Shown here: positions 41,532 through 51,900 of the stretch, piece after piece
How the letters are laid out: each line of letters opens with the position of its first letter
How positions within the stretch are numbered: position 1 is the stretch's first letter
Origin: an uncultured Clostridia bacterium
Lineage (GTDB): Bacteria; Bacillota; Clostridia; UBA1381
Direction: 5' to 3'
Length of the DNA stretch: 64,000 nucleotides
NCBI GenBank assembly: GCA_934476075.1
Contig: CAKSNH010000015.1
Location: forward strand, 3,469-67,468
Program-made: the position numbers and the translations under genes
Notes under the pieces: generated by a model
Told to the model about the DNA's origin: nothing
Database searches by the model: none
What the model saw: the letters and a program-made list of their open reading frames with translations, nothing else

Positions 41532-41567
41532 AAAACGCACTGTCTGCATAAGCAAACAGTGCGTTTT
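41532..41567 (-). terminator. Terminator-like hairpin behind toxin-antitoxin locus 2
   Basis: AAAACGCACTGT pairs perfectly with ACAGTGCGTTTT. The T-run is only four long, so strength is uncertain. Confidence 0.6.
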
Positions 41568-41587
41568 ACCTTGTTCCACGAACTTCT

Positions 41588-41850
41588 TTATCTATCATTA
41601 TAATGTCCCTTACATTGCTTTACCACAATATAATTGTCAACTATTTCATATACCAGTCTGTCAGCATCATTTATTCGTCTGCTCCAATTTTTTTGTCACC
41701 TTTTAACGGTTCGGGTTTTCCCGCTCCCGAAAACGGATTTCTTTGTATCTCTTTAAGCAATGAATTAATTTTTCTTAGCGTTTTCTTATCCTGCATCTGC
41801 CAAAACAAATATTCTTCCCACGCATCTTCGGCAAAAGTAATTTTACTCAA
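41588..41850 (-). pseudogene. YoeB/Txe-type toxin, frameshifted
   Basis: The first part, from TTG 41850, reads KITFAEDAWEEYLFWQ and KEIQRNPFSGAGKPEPLKG, the YoeB/Txe mRNA-interferase pattern. After GDKK the frame goes wrong and stops at 41671-41673. The missing end is in the -1 relative frame: WSRRINDADRLVYEIVDNY, VVKQCKGHYNDR, stop at 41588. This includes the Arg and C-terminal His-Tyr needed for catalysis. The break is at a run of seven T (41688-41694, A on the coding strand); adding one A would restore the protein. Either a natural loss of one base has inactivated the toxin or this is a sequencing error. The start overlaps the end of the antitoxin gene. Confidence 0.82.
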
Positions 41851-42115
41851 TTTCCATTGCCTCCAATTCCTCCATGGTTTTTACAACCACTTTTCCGTTT
41901 TTAACTTGTTCATCTGCTTTTTTAATTTGTTTCATATTTTGTTCAGAGTGAAATAAGTCCACCGGTGCCGCTATCTCAAACGGTATCTTTCTGTCACGCA
42001 ATGCTTTTTTTGCATAAATCATAAAAAATGTAGTCAAATTCATTCCCATTTCATCACACATCTCATCAAGCTCTTTTTTCATATCGTCGTCCAATCTAAT
42101 GCTTACCGTTGTCAT
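41843..42115 (-). CDS. RelB/DinJ-type antitoxin of locus 2
   Basis: A 90-residue protein: the ribbon-helix-helix strand TTVSIRLDDDMKKELDEMCD, then the second helix with MNLTTFFMIYAKKALRDRKIPFEI, the RelB/DinJ pattern, and an acidic C-terminus (KTMEELEAMEIE) for toxin binding. It normally neutralises the YoeB/Txe-type toxin encoded by the overlapping downstream gene, which is broken here. The promoter is covered by a perfect palindrome, suggesting autorepression. The antitoxin is intact, so it could still repress its own promoter or protect against related toxins. Confidence 0.88.
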   Translation of the reverse strand: MTTVSIRLDDDMKKELDEMCDEMGMNLTTFFMIYAKKALRDRKIPFEIAAPVDLFHSEQNMKQIKKADEQVKNGKVVVKTMEELEAMEIE

Positions 42116-42130
42116 ACTATCACTTCCCTT

Positions 42131-42168
42131 CTATATAATATTATATAGCAAATTGAAGCAATTATCAA
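42131..42168 (-). promoter_or_regulatory. Promoter and perfect palindromic operator of toxin-antitoxin locus 2
   Basis: Minus strand TTGATA (42168-42163), 17 bases, TATAAT (42145-42140). CTATATAATATTATATAG (42131-42148) is an 18-base perfect palindrome that contains the -10 box. Confidence 0.75.
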
Positions 42169-42217
42169 TACTTTTAATTACATTGTATTAAAATCACGGC
42201 ATTTATATTCAAAACAA

Positions 42218-42253
42218 AAAGCGTATTTCTGCTTTACCACAAAAATACGCTTT
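42218..42253 (-). terminator. Terminator of the secreted protein gene at 42268
   Basis: AAAGCGTATTT pairs with AAATACGCTTT; on the minus strand a T-rich tail (TTTTTGTTTT) follows. Confidence 0.82.
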
Positions 42254-42267
42254 CAATTCGTTTACTA

Positions 42268-43722
42268 TTATTTCATAATATCCAAAAGCTTGCTCAAATC
42301 AATCGCACCCTCAGGAGCTGTGACATCATCAGCACTATCCACTGCCTTTGTTTCAGCATTTATCTTAAATGACATATCCATATTTACATAGTTATCATCA
42401 TCAATCTTAGAATTTACTTTATATGTCATGTCAACATCAGACTTACTGTTTCCGTTCTTATCGCCTGTGACATTCATAGACATATTTATATCCAATCCGT
42501 CTAACGCATTTTCCGGCATTTGTATACCTTCGCTTTCCCACTGTGCTTTTACATAATCAACATATTGGTCATTCGTCATTGTAAATGATACTGTGTAGCC
42601 GTCATCGGTTTTGCTGTATTTGAAATTATTATCGTTATACATTCCAGAGAATGTTTCCGCAACACTGTTTACCATCTCGGCAGTTACAATCGAGTTATAC
42701 TCCATTCCCTTTGCAAAATCTGCAATACTTTCTATAACATTTTTGCCGTCCTGTGCTGCACTTGCTACCGCATCGATATAATCGGCAAATTGGTCAGCAC
42801 CCTCAGCATCGGGAATACTCTTTATCAAGCTTTCAATATCAATCTTTAACCATGTATTCTCCGTAACCAACACAGCTGCTGCCGCAACTTTTTTATCACT
42901 TGTCACTTCTGTCAATTTCTTAACCAAATCTGTCTTAACATATATATCTTTACCGATAACCTTTGTTTCAATATTAACTTCATCAAGCTTTGACAAATCA
43001 ACATCGCCGATTTCAAGACCTAAATCTTTCAATATTTTCGTCAAAGAACCTGCATTGATTTTTATAACTGTTTTATCTTCGTTGTTATCATTTTTTGATG
43101 TACCCTCGGAACTAATGTCAAAACCCAAATCAAAATTATCGGCTTTGCCTTCTGCCTTTGACTCAACCTTAATCTTAAACGAACCTGTCATTGTGCTTGA
43201 ATACATATCCGCAAGCATAGAACTTTGCTCACTTGCAAATGTATAGAAATTACTTGAATTTTTCTTAATCTCATTCAAATAATCATCTACATTGACAATG
43301 ATAACCGTCTTTGCAGCATCGTCCCAGCCTACCGTACAGCCGAAAGCCTCGGCAACCGCACGGATTGGCAGCAATGTCTTATCGTTGATAATCTGCGGTG
43401 CAACGTCAAGAGTTTTTGTTTCGTTGTTTACAGTAATATTTGCGTCATTAACTTTAAGACCTACCGTAACATCATCTCTTGTAACAGTAATAGACTGGTC
43501 CGCATCATTCCAATCAACCTTTGCACCCATCTTTTCCATTACATCTCTGATAGGCACTAACACTCTGTCATTAATATTGGCAGGTGCTTGCTGTGTAAAG
43601 CTGACATAATCACCGTTTAGCATAACGTTAATTTGTTTTTCTGTTGTTTCGGCATTTACCATAGGTACAGCCGATGCAATCATAACAGCCGCCGTCGCAG
43701 CAGCTAAAATTTTCTTTTTCAT
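42268..43722 (-). CDS. Secreted protein, two copper amine oxidase N-like units plus large C-terminal domain
   Basis: A 484-residue exported protein. Signal peptide about 1-25 (AAATAAVMIASAVPMVNAE). Residues 30-150 hold two alpha/beta units (NDRVLVPIRDVMEKMGAKVDW and NDKTLLPIRAVAEAFGCTVGW in parts), as in the small protein at 38516. The remaining 330 residues are acidic and beta-rich with repeated long strands (SFKIKVESKAEGKADNFDLG), reminiscent of LolA/LppX-like or DUF6612-type lipoprotein folds; this is a weak resemblance. ATG 43722 is taken as start, although an in-frame GTG three codons upstream exists. It has a consensus promoter and its own terminator. Confidence 0.75.
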   Translation of the reverse strand: MKKKILAAATAAVMIASAVPMVNAETTEKQINVMLNGDYVSFTQQAPANINDRVLVPIRDVMEKMGAKVDWNDADQSITVTRDDVTVGLKVNDANITVNNETKTLDVAPQIINDKTLLPIRAVAEAFGCTVGWDDAAKTVIIVNVDDYLNEIKKNSSNFYTFASEQSSMLADMYSSTMTGSFKIKVESKAEGKADNFDLGFDISSEGTSKNDNNEDKTVIKINAGSLTKILKDLGLEIGDVDLSKLDEVNIETKVIGKDIYVKTDLVKKLTEVTSDKKVAAAAVLVTENTWLKIDIESLIKSIPDAEGADQFADYIDAVASAAQDGKNVIESIADFAKGMEYNSIVTAEMVNSVAETFSGMYNDNNFKYSKTDDGYTVSFTMTNDQYVDYVKAQWESEGIQMPENALDGLDINMSMNVTGDKNGNSKSDVDMTYKVNSKIDDDNYVNMDMSFKINAETKAVDSADDVTAPEGAIDLSKLLDIMK

Positions 43723-43756
43723 ATAGCTCACTCACTTTTCATAAAATTTTATTAAT

Positions 43757-43785
43757 ATTATAATACTTGATTACAAACTTTTCAA
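43757..43785 (-). promoter_or_regulatory. Promoter of the secreted protein gene
   Basis: Minus strand TTGAAA (43785-43780), 17 bases, TATAAT (43762-43757). Confidence 0.75.
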
Positions 43786-43824
43786 GCAAATCTAAAATTA
43801 TTAATAAAAAGTTTATACTTATCG

Positions 43825-44694
43825 TTATAGTTCGGGTTTTTCCAGCGTAATTCTGCCTATAACCGCTCCTCTGAATTCGTCCAACACCATCTTTGCGGCT
43901 CTTTCAAGGTCTATTTCACCGCCTGAAATCACAAATCCACGTTTTCTGCCTATATATTCAAGCACCTCATATCCCTTCATTTCGGATATGTCCTTATCCA
44001 ATTTGTAACGCTTTGCCAGCAAATCCGCATAATTATCACGCAAATATTCCAAAAGCGAATATGCAAGCAATTCCGTTTCCATGATTTCGTCCTTTATCGC
44101 ACCCGTATATGCCAGATTGTGTGCTATCTGCTGGTCCTCAAATTTAGGTGCTAAAATTCCCGGAGTATCCAAAAGCTCCAATCCGTCTTTTAACCTAATC
44201 CATTGCTTGCCTCGTGTCACACCCGGTTTATCGCCCGTTTTCGCACTTGCCTTGCCCGACAATTTATTAATCAGCGTTGACTTGCCGACATTCGGTATAC
44301 CCACCATCATAATTCTTACATTTCTGTTTCTTCCACGCTCTGCGTCCTTATCAAGCTTATCCTGAATTAATGCACGAGCCTCGCCCGCAATCTTATTCAC
44401 ACCCATGCCCGTATTACAGCTTATCGGTATAACCTTTATACCCTGCTTTGCGTACCACTTAACCCACAAATCCGTAACCGCCGTATCCGCAAGGTCATAT
44501 TTATTCATAACCACCAAGCGTGGTTTATTCTTTATAATATCGTTAAACAACGGATTTCTTCCTGAGAATGGTATTCTTGCGTCCAATATTTCCACAACAA
44601 CATCAATCATTTTCTGATTTTCTTCTATCAAACGTCTTGTTTTCGCCATATGTCCCGGAAACCATTGTAAATTTTGTCTGTTATCGTTCTCCAT
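43825..44694 (-). CDS. rbgA: Ribosome biogenesis GTPase RbgA/YlqF
   Basis: A 289-residue circularly permuted GTPase. The motif order is G4 (MNKYDLAD near residue 60), G1 (GIPNVGKSTLINKLSG near 130), G2/G3 (PGVTRGKQWI, then LLDTPGIL near 170). The N-terminus QWFPGHMAKTRRLIEEN is typical of YlqF. The C-terminal domain binds rRNA. RbgA acts late in assembly of the 50S subunit, when L16 and neighbouring proteins are incorporated. It lies 14 nt after polC and is probably cotranscribed with it. Confidence 0.94.
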   Translation of the reverse strand: MENDNRQNLQWFPGHMAKTRRLIEENQKMIDVVVEILDARIPFSGRNPLFNDIIKNKPRLVVMNKYDLADTAVTDLWVKWYAKQGIKVIPISCNTGMGVNKIAGEARALIQDKLDKDAERGRNRNVRIMMVGIPNVGKSTLINKLSGKASAKTGDKPGVTRGKQWIRLKDGLELLDTPGILAPKFEDQQIAHNLAYTGAIKDEIMETELLAYSLLEYLRDNYADLLAKRYKLDKDISEMKGYEVLEYIGRKRGFVISGGEIDLERAAKMVLDEFRGAVIGRITLEKPEL

Positions 44695-44708
44695 ATCTAT
44701 CTCCTATC

Positions 44709-47700
44709 TTACATCATATCGAAAAATGATACCTGGTCTGATTCGGGTATACCGTCAAGGCAGTGATTTGCCTGCAACAGTTCTATTACCGAACGTGTAA
44801 CCGATGTACGTTTTCTCAAATCGTCAATCGTTTTAAACTCACCGTCAGCCCTAGCCTCCATAATACTCTTTGCTGCATTTTCACCCATTCCGGCAAGTGC
44901 ATTAAGCGGCGGCAAAATCCCCTCGTCCGTCTTTAAGAAATTAACTGCGTGTGATTTATACAAATCAATCGGACAGAACTTAATTCCTCTTGCATACATT
45001 TCTATACATATTTCCAGAATAGGTATCAGATTTTCCTCTTTCTGCGAAATAGTCTTGTTATTCTTTTTCGCTATAAGCTCCGCCATATTTTCACGAGCCA
45101 CATCAATTCCGTTCGCCATAATAGCCGCATCAAAATCATCGGCACGCACCGAAAAATACGCTATATAAAAAGCCTCGGGATAATGCACCTTACAATATGC
45201 TATCCTAAATGCCATCGTTACATACGCAACCGCATGGGCTTTCGGGAACATATACTTAATCTTTTTACATGAATCTATATACCAATCGGGTACATTCGCA
45301 TCACGCATTGCCGCTTCATTTTCGGGAGTCAGTCCCTTGCCTTTACGCACGCTTTCCATTATCTTAAACGACAATCCGGGTTCTACGCCCATGTGGATAA
45401 GATAAATCATAATATCGTCACGGGTACATATCGACTCAGACAGAGTTGTTGTCCCAGCACGAATTAGTTCCTGTGCATTTCCAAGCCATACATCAGTACC
45501 GTGCGACAATCCCGAAATACGGATAAGCTCCGAAAATTCCTTCGGTTTTGTATCAATCAGCATCTGACGCACAAACTTTGTACCGAATTCCGGTATTCCG
45601 TATGTTCCGACAGGCGTGCCTATATCCGAATTTATTTTAAGTGCGTCCGTTGACAAAAACAAGCTCATTGTTTCCTTATCGTCAAGCGGTATTTCCTGCG
45701 GATTTATACCCGTCAAGTCCGCAAGCATACGAATAACCGTCGGGTCATCGTGCCCCAGCTCGTCAAGTTTCAACAGGTTCTGGTCAATCTTGTGGTAATC
45801 GAAATGCGTTGTTATTATTGTCGAATTCGGGTCATCAGCCGGGTGCTGTATCGGGCAGAATTCATGAATATCATTCTTATGCGGTACAACGATAATTCCG
45901 CCGGGGTGCTGTCCCGATGTACGCTTTACACCCACACAGCCGGCAGCAAGTCTGCGTTTTTCCGCTCCGCTTATCGTTATACCCTTTTCACGCTCATATT
46001 TCTGCACATATCCGTATGCGGTCTTTTCCGCCACCGTACCGATAGTTCCGGCACGGAACACATATCCCTCGCCGAAAAACGTTTCGGTATATTTGTGTAT
46101 TGTCGGCTGATAATCACCAGAAAAGTTAAGGTCAATATCGGGTTCTTTGTCACCGTTAAATCCAAGGAAGGTTTCAAACGGTATATCGTGTCCGTCCTTT
46201 TTGTACGGCGTACCGCACTTCGGACAAACCTTATCGGGCAAGTCGCACCCCGATATACCCGAACCGTCCTCAATAAATTCTGAATTTTTGCAGTTCGGAC
46301 AAATGTAGTGTGCCGGCAGAGAATTAACCTCGGTAATATCCGACAAAAACGCAACAAACGATGAACCGACAGAACCTCTCGAACCAACCAAATAGCCGTC
46401 GCTTAGCGATTTTCTTACAAGCTCCTGTGCTATTCTGTACATAACCGCAAATCCGTTGCCTATGATAGACTCCAATTCCTTGTGCAGTCTTTTCTGCACT
46501 ATCTCGGGCAGTGGGTCGCCGTAAATCTCCTTTGCCTTTTTCTCGGAATCGTTTATTATTCCCTCTTTCGCACCCTCAATCTCCGGCGGACATTTATCTT
46601 CCGGTATCGGACGGACATTGCCTATCATATCCGACACCAAATTGGTATTTGTTACCACTACTTCATACGCTTTTTCCTTGCCCAGATACTTAAATTCATC
46701 AAGCATTTCTTCCGTTGTTCTGAAATACAACGGCGCTTGATTATCAGCGTCTTTAAAGCCTTTGTAATACATCAATATTTTTCTGAAATTTGCTCCCGAC
46801 GGGTCCATAAAATGCACGTCACAAGTTGCAACGACAGGCTTATTGTACTTTTCGCCAAGCTCGACTATACGTCTGTTCAAGTTCTGCAAATCCTCGTCTG
46901 TCTGTATATTCGGATAGTCTTTATCATTTTTAATGAAATTATTATTCCCTATCGGCTGTATCTCAAAATAATCGTAAAGCTCCGCAATCTGCTCTATTTC
47001 GTCCTCATTTTTTCCGTCTAAAACCGCTCTGAACAATTCGCCCGCTTCACACGCAGAACCGATTATTATACCTTCTCTTTTTTCCAGTAACAGGCTTTTC
47101 GGTATTCTCGGTGTACGGAAGAAGTATTTCAAATGTGATTCCGACACCAATTCATATATGTTACGCAAACCTGTCTGGTCTTTTGCAAGCAATATTATAT
47201 GATACGCTTTATTTTTCTTTGAAGCGTCACGCAGACTGAATGATTTATTTAATTCTTTCAGATTTATCAAACTGCGTTCTTCCAAATCTGCCAGCATTTT
47301 AACGAATATATCCGCCGTTGCTTTTGCATCGTCAACCGCTCTGTGATGATTTTCCAATGACACATTAAGATGCTTTGCCAAATTATTAAGCTTGTGGTTT
47401 GCCAATTCGGGGTATAGGCACCGACCCAAAGTCAATGTGTCCAAATAGCAAAAATCAAACGGTATACCGCATCTTTTTGCGTTCTCCTCAATAAATCCCA
47501 CGTCAAATTTTGCATTATGTGCAACCAAAACGCACCCTTTGCAAAATTCCAAAAAGTCGCCTAAAATATCTTCTATCACGGGTGCGTCCTTTACCATATC
47601 ATCGGTTATTGACGTAAGCTCCACTATCTTTTTCGGAATAGGTTCTTTCGGATTTACAAAACTTGACCATGTATCGGTAATCTTACCGTTTTCCACCTTT

Positions 47701-48770
47701 ACCGCACCTATTTCGGTAATATTATTCTTTACTTTCGACAGACCCGTTGTTTCTATATCAAACACCACATATGATGATTTTATGGTTTGGTCGGACGCCT
47801 TATACACAATCTTCGCACTGTCGTCAACCAAATATCCTTCCAAACCGTAAATAACTTTGATTTTCTCATTAAAATTTGAAACCTTCATACCGTCGGGGAA
47901 TGACTGCACAACTCCGTGGTCGGTAATTGCTATCGCCTTGTGCCCCCACGAAATTGCACGGTTTATCAAATCATCGACGCTGTTTACTGCGTCCATAGCC
48001 GACATTTGCGTATGCAGATGCAGTTCAACACGTTTTTCCGCCGCATTGTCCATTCTCGGCTTTTCAAGTGCTGCCACCTGTCCGACAGCATTAGCCATAA
48101 CCACAACTTCGTTCATATAATTATCAAACTGTGCATTTCCCCGAATACACACATTTATACCCTTGTTGCTCTTTTTTGTTATGCCCGCACTCAGCTTTTT
48201 CTTTATCTCGGCATATTTTTCGTCAGACACTTTTTTTATGAACATTTTTACCGTTATCGAATCGTTGTAATCCGTAACGTCAAATGTGACAAGCTTTAAA
48301 TCCTCGCCTTTTTTGCTTTTCAATTCTTTAAATTCAATCGCAAAAATCTGCCCCTGAAAAACTACCTTGCCCGACTGCTCATTTATCGATGATATTGCAA
48401 CAAGCTCATCTCGGATAGGCGAACCGTAAATCATGTCCGACACATTTGCACGTCCCAGACTTTCGGGTTTTTCCTTTATGATTTGATTTATAACCGGTGC
48501 ATCTCCGATAGAATTTATAAAATCCTCACGCACCCGTCTGCGTGTTTTTTCCAATCTGCTTTCGATACGTTCTTTTGAAATAACATTTATGCCCGACAGT
48601 CTGTAATATTCTTTTATCCTGTCCATCATTTCCTTATCGGGCAAGACTTCTCTGTCAAGTACAATTTCCATATTTCTGTTTCTGCGTGAAACTTTAATTT
48701 TGTCTATTTCCGCCTCGGATATTGCACCCCTGTCAACCTGCGGAAATACCGTACTTATTTTAGGCTTCAT
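44709..48770 (-). CDS. polC: DNA polymerase III alpha subunit, PolC type
   Basis: A 1353-residue replicative polymerase of Gram-positive bacteria. An N-terminal region (1-140) and an OB fold (about 145-235, VVFQGQIFAIEFKELKSKKG) come first. The PHP domain is split (about 248-320, ELHLHTQMSAMDAVNS and AITDHGVVQSFPDG, resuming after the exonuclease). The DEDDh proofreading exonuclease is inserted at about 332-495 (VVFDIETTGL, VAHNAKFDVGFIEEN). The polymerase core contains LVGSRGSVGSSFVAFLS, a four-Cys zinc finger (ICPNCKN, VCPKCGTPYK) and the catalytic Asp pair in DKEPDIDLNFSG. It is somewhat shorter than Bacillus PolC (about 1437), mainly at the N-terminus. GGAGGGG precedes the ATG. Confidence 0.96.
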   Translation of the reverse strand: MKPKISTVFPQVDRGAISEAEIDKIKVSRRNRNMEIVLDREVLPDKEMMDRIKEYYRLSGINVISKERIESRLEKTRRRVREDFINSIGDAPVINQIIKEKPESLGRANVSDMIYGSPIRDELVAISSINEQSGKVVFQGQIFAIEFKELKSKKGEDLKLVTFDVTDYNDSITVKMFIKKVSDEKYAEIKKKLSAGITKKSNKGINVCIRGNAQFDNYMNEVVVMANAVGQVAALEKPRMDNAAEKRVELHLHTQMSAMDAVNSVDDLINRAISWGHKAIAITDHGVVQSFPDGMKVSNFNEKIKVIYGLEGYLVDDSAKIVYKASDQTIKSSYVVFDIETTGLSKVKNNITEIGAVKVENGKITDTWSSFVNPKEPIPKKIVELTSITDDMVKDAPVIEDILGDFLEFCKGCVLVAHNAKFDVGFIEENAKRCGIPFDFCYLDTLTLGRCLYPELANHKLNNLAKHLNVSLENHHRAVDDAKATADIFVKMLADLEERSLINLKELNKSFSLRDASKKNKAYHIILLAKDQTGLRNIYELVSESHLKYFFRTPRIPKSLLLEKREGIIIGSACEAGELFRAVLDGKNEDEIEQIAELYDYFEIQPIGNNNFIKNDKDYPNIQTDEDLQNLNRRIVELGEKYNKPVVATCDVHFMDPSGANFRKILMYYKGFKDADNQAPLYFRTTEEMLDEFKYLGKEKAYEVVVTNTNLVSDMIGNVRPIPEDKCPPEIEGAKEGIINDSEKKAKEIYGDPLPEIVQKRLHKELESIIGNGFAVMYRIAQELVRKSLSDGYLVGSRGSVGSSFVAFLSDITEVNSLPAHYICPNCKNSEFIEDGSGISGCDLPDKVCPKCGTPYKKDGHDIPFETFLGFNGDKEPDIDLNFSGDYQPTIHKYTETFFGEGYVFRAGTIGTVAEKTAYGYVQKYEREKGITISGAEKRRLAAGCVGVKRTSGQHPGGIIVVPHKNDIHEFCPIQHPADDPNSTIITTHFDYHKIDQNLLKLDELGHDDPTVIRMLADLTGINPQEIPLDDKETMSLFLSTDALKINSDIGTPVGTYGIPEFGTKFVRQMLIDTKPKEFSELIRISGLSHGTDVWLGNAQELIRAGTTTLSESICTRDDIMIYLIHMGVEPGLSFKIMESVRKGKGLTPENEAAMRDANVPDWYIDSCKKIKYMFPKAHAVAYVTMAFRIAYCKVHYPEAFYIAYFSVRADDFDAAIMANGIDVARENMAELIAKKNNKTISQKEENLIPILEICIEMYARGIKFCPIDLYKSHAVNFLKTDEGILPPLNALAGMGENAAKSIMEARADGEFKTIDDLRKRTSVTRSVIELLQANHCLDGIPESDQVSFFDMM

Positions 48771-48790
48771 TCCTATCCCCTCCGATAATG

Positions 48791-48799
48791 ATTATAACA
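48791..48799 (-). promoter_or_regulatory. Extended -10 candidate upstream of polC
   Basis: TGTTATAAT on the minus strand fits an extended -10 element; no good -35 is seen. It implies a very short leader before polC. Confidence 0.4.
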
Positions 48800-48850
48800 T
48801 TTAACATGGTACATATTTTGTACATCGCATACCTATTATAAAAGACAATT

Positions 48851-48884
48851 AGGGCGTACCCAAAAATAATTTCAGATACGCCCC
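48851..48884 (-). terminator. Hairpin behind purL
   Basis: GGGCGTA pairs with TACGCCC around an 18-base loop. On the minus strand TAATTGTCTTTT follows, so only weak termination is expected. Confidence 0.45.
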
Positions 48885-48920
48885 GACAAAATACACATTC
48901 TGTCTGATATTCAGCTAATC

Positions 48921-51900
48921 TTATTTAAAATATGCCACACCCGACTCGAACAATTTCTGGTCTTTCTCGCCCGGAACATTCTTAGCAATACTTCCGCCGA
49001 TACGTTCGCTGTGACCCATCTTACCCAAAACTCTGCCGTCAGGACTTGTAATACCTTCGATAGCCATAACCGAGCCGTTAGGGTTATATGCAATATCATA
49101 AGTTGCCTTGCCGTCAAGATTTACATATTGAGTAGCAATCTGACCGTTCTTAGCCAATTCGGCAACCTGTGCGTCAGATGCAATAAATCTTCCCTCACCA
49201 TGCGATACGGCGATTGAGTGCAAATCACCGACATTTGTATTTGCAAACCACGGCGACTTGTTAGACGCAACTCTTGTTGTTACCATACAAGATACATGAC
49301 GGCCGATTGTGTTAAATGTCAATGTAGGCGAATTGTCGTCCATATCACGGATTTCGCCGTAAGGAACAAGACCAAGCTTGATAAGTGCCTGGAAACCGTT
49401 ACAAATACCAAGCATCAAACCGTCACGGTTTTTAAGCATATTCATAACCGCTTCTTTAACCTGCGGATTTCTGAATGCTGTCGCAATGAATTTACCCGAA
49501 CCGTCCGGCTCGTCACCGCCGCTGAAACCGCCCGGAATCATGACGATTTGCGAATTATCTATTCTCTTTTTCATTTCCTGCATCGAATACATTACATCGT
49601 CAGATGTCAGATTGCGGACAACAAATACATCAGCTATACCGCCGGCACGTTCAAATGCTTTTGCGGTATCATATTCACAGTTTGTGCCTGGGAATACAGG
49701 AATAAATATTCTAGGTTTTGCAAACTTTTCTGTTGCAACTGTGATATTACGCTTGTCATAGCTGAATGTTTCAGGCTCTTTGTCAAAGTGACCCGCTTTT
49801 GTAGGGAATACCTTTTCAAGCGGTTTTGTCCATGTCTTAACAGCCTCGTCAAGAGTGATTGCAACATCTCCGACTGTGATTTCCGCTTTTTCCTGTGTAT
49901 ATGCGATAGTTACCGCACCGTCAACCTCTGTATCCTTTGCAACTTCAAGCACGATAGAACCGTTATCCGCACTAAACAGCATATCTGTTGTAACATTATC
50001 GGTAAACTTAACACCAATCATATTACCGAAACACATCTTACTTACCGCTTCGCTCAAACCAAAGCCCTTAACAACGCTTGACGCCAATACTTTGCCTTCC
50101 TCAATCAAAGCGTGTACCTTTTCATACATTGCCTTTAATTCATCAAATTTAGGCAAATCATTGTCATCACGTTCAGCTTTCAGCAATACCAATTTGCTGT
50201 CTGTTGACTTCAATTCGGTAGATACCGCCTTATCAGCCTTAACCATAGCAACCGCAAATGATGTAAGTGTAGGAGGTACGTCCAAATCGTTAAAACTTCC
50301 GCTCATCGAGTCCTTACCGCCGATAGCCGCAATACCCAATTCAAGCTGTGTTCTGTATGCACCAAGCAATGCAGTAAACGGCTTGCCCCAACGCTTAGGG
50401 TCTGTTCCCAATCTTTCAAAGTATTCCTGGAATGTTAAATATATTGTCTTATAGTCCGCACCCAAAGCAACTGCCTTTGATACAGATTCGATAATTGCAT
50501 AAGTTGCACCGTGGTATGTGCTCCATGATGACAAATTCGGATTATAGCCGTATGTCATAATTGTAGCGGTAGTTGTTTCGCCGCCCAATACAGGCACTTT
50601 ACCTACCATACCTTCTGTCGGAGTTAATTGATATTTACCGCCGTACGGCATCAATACTGTATTTGCACCGATTGTACTGTCAAATTTTTCAACCAAACCC
50701 TTTTGCGAGCATACGTTAAGGTCTGACAATGTTTCAAACCATTTTGCCTTAACATCGTTTGTTTCAACCTTTTTGAAGAACTTTTCGTCCTCTTTCGGCA
50801 ATACAACTTCAACATCTGTATTCTTTGTAACACCGTTTGTGTTTAAGAAATCTCTTGAAATATCACAGATAGTCTTGCCTCTCCAATTCATTGTAAGTCT
50901 GTTCTTGCTTGTAACAACTGCAACCAATGTAGCTTCAAGATTTTCTTCATTTGCATATGCGATAAACTTGTCCGCATCTTCTTTTCTTACAACAACAGCC
51001 ATTCTCTCCTGTGATTCGCTGATTGCAAGCTCCGTACCGTCAAGACCGTCATATTTTTTAGGTACTTTGTCAAGGTCAATCACAAGACCGTCGGCAAGTT
51101 CACCGATAGCAACCGATACACCGCCCGCACCGAAGTCATTACAACGCTTAATCAATGTAGTAACCTTTTCATCTCTGAACAATCTTTGGATTTTTCTTTC
51201 AACAGGCGGATTACCCTTCTGCACTTCCGAACCGCAGGTTACAACGCTTTCTTCATTGTGTGCCTTTGACGAACCTGTTGCACCGCCGATACCGTCACGT
51301 CCTGTTCTGCCGCCAAGCAATATGATTACATCGCCCTCTGCCGGCACTTCACGAATGACATTCTTTCTCGGAGCAGCACCGATAACCGCACCGATTTCCA
51401 TACGTTTTGCAACGTAGCCTTCATGATAAACTTCCGCAACCTGTCCTGTTGCAAGACCGATTTGGTTACCGTATGAACTGTAACCGTTTGCCGCACCCTT
51501 TGTAATCTTTCTCTGCATAAGCTTGCCCGCATGAGTATCTTCAAGCGACACCCTAGGGTCACCGCTGCCTGTAACACGCATAGCCTGATATACATATGAA
51601 CGTCCCGACAACGGGTCACGGATTGCACCGCCAAGACAAGTGGCAGCACCGCCGAACGGTTCGATTTCGGTAGGGTGATTATGTGTTTCGTTCTTGAACA
51701 TGATAAGCCATTCTTCATTCTTGCCGTTCACGTCAACATTTGCCACAATACTGCACGCATTGATTTCTTCCGACTCGTCAATCTCTTTAAGCTTGCCCAT
51801 CTTTTTAAGCTGCTTAACAATAATTGTAGCCATATTCATAAGACAGGTATCTCTGTCGGGAGCGTAAAGCTCGCCTTTTGCCTTAACATATTCATCGTAT

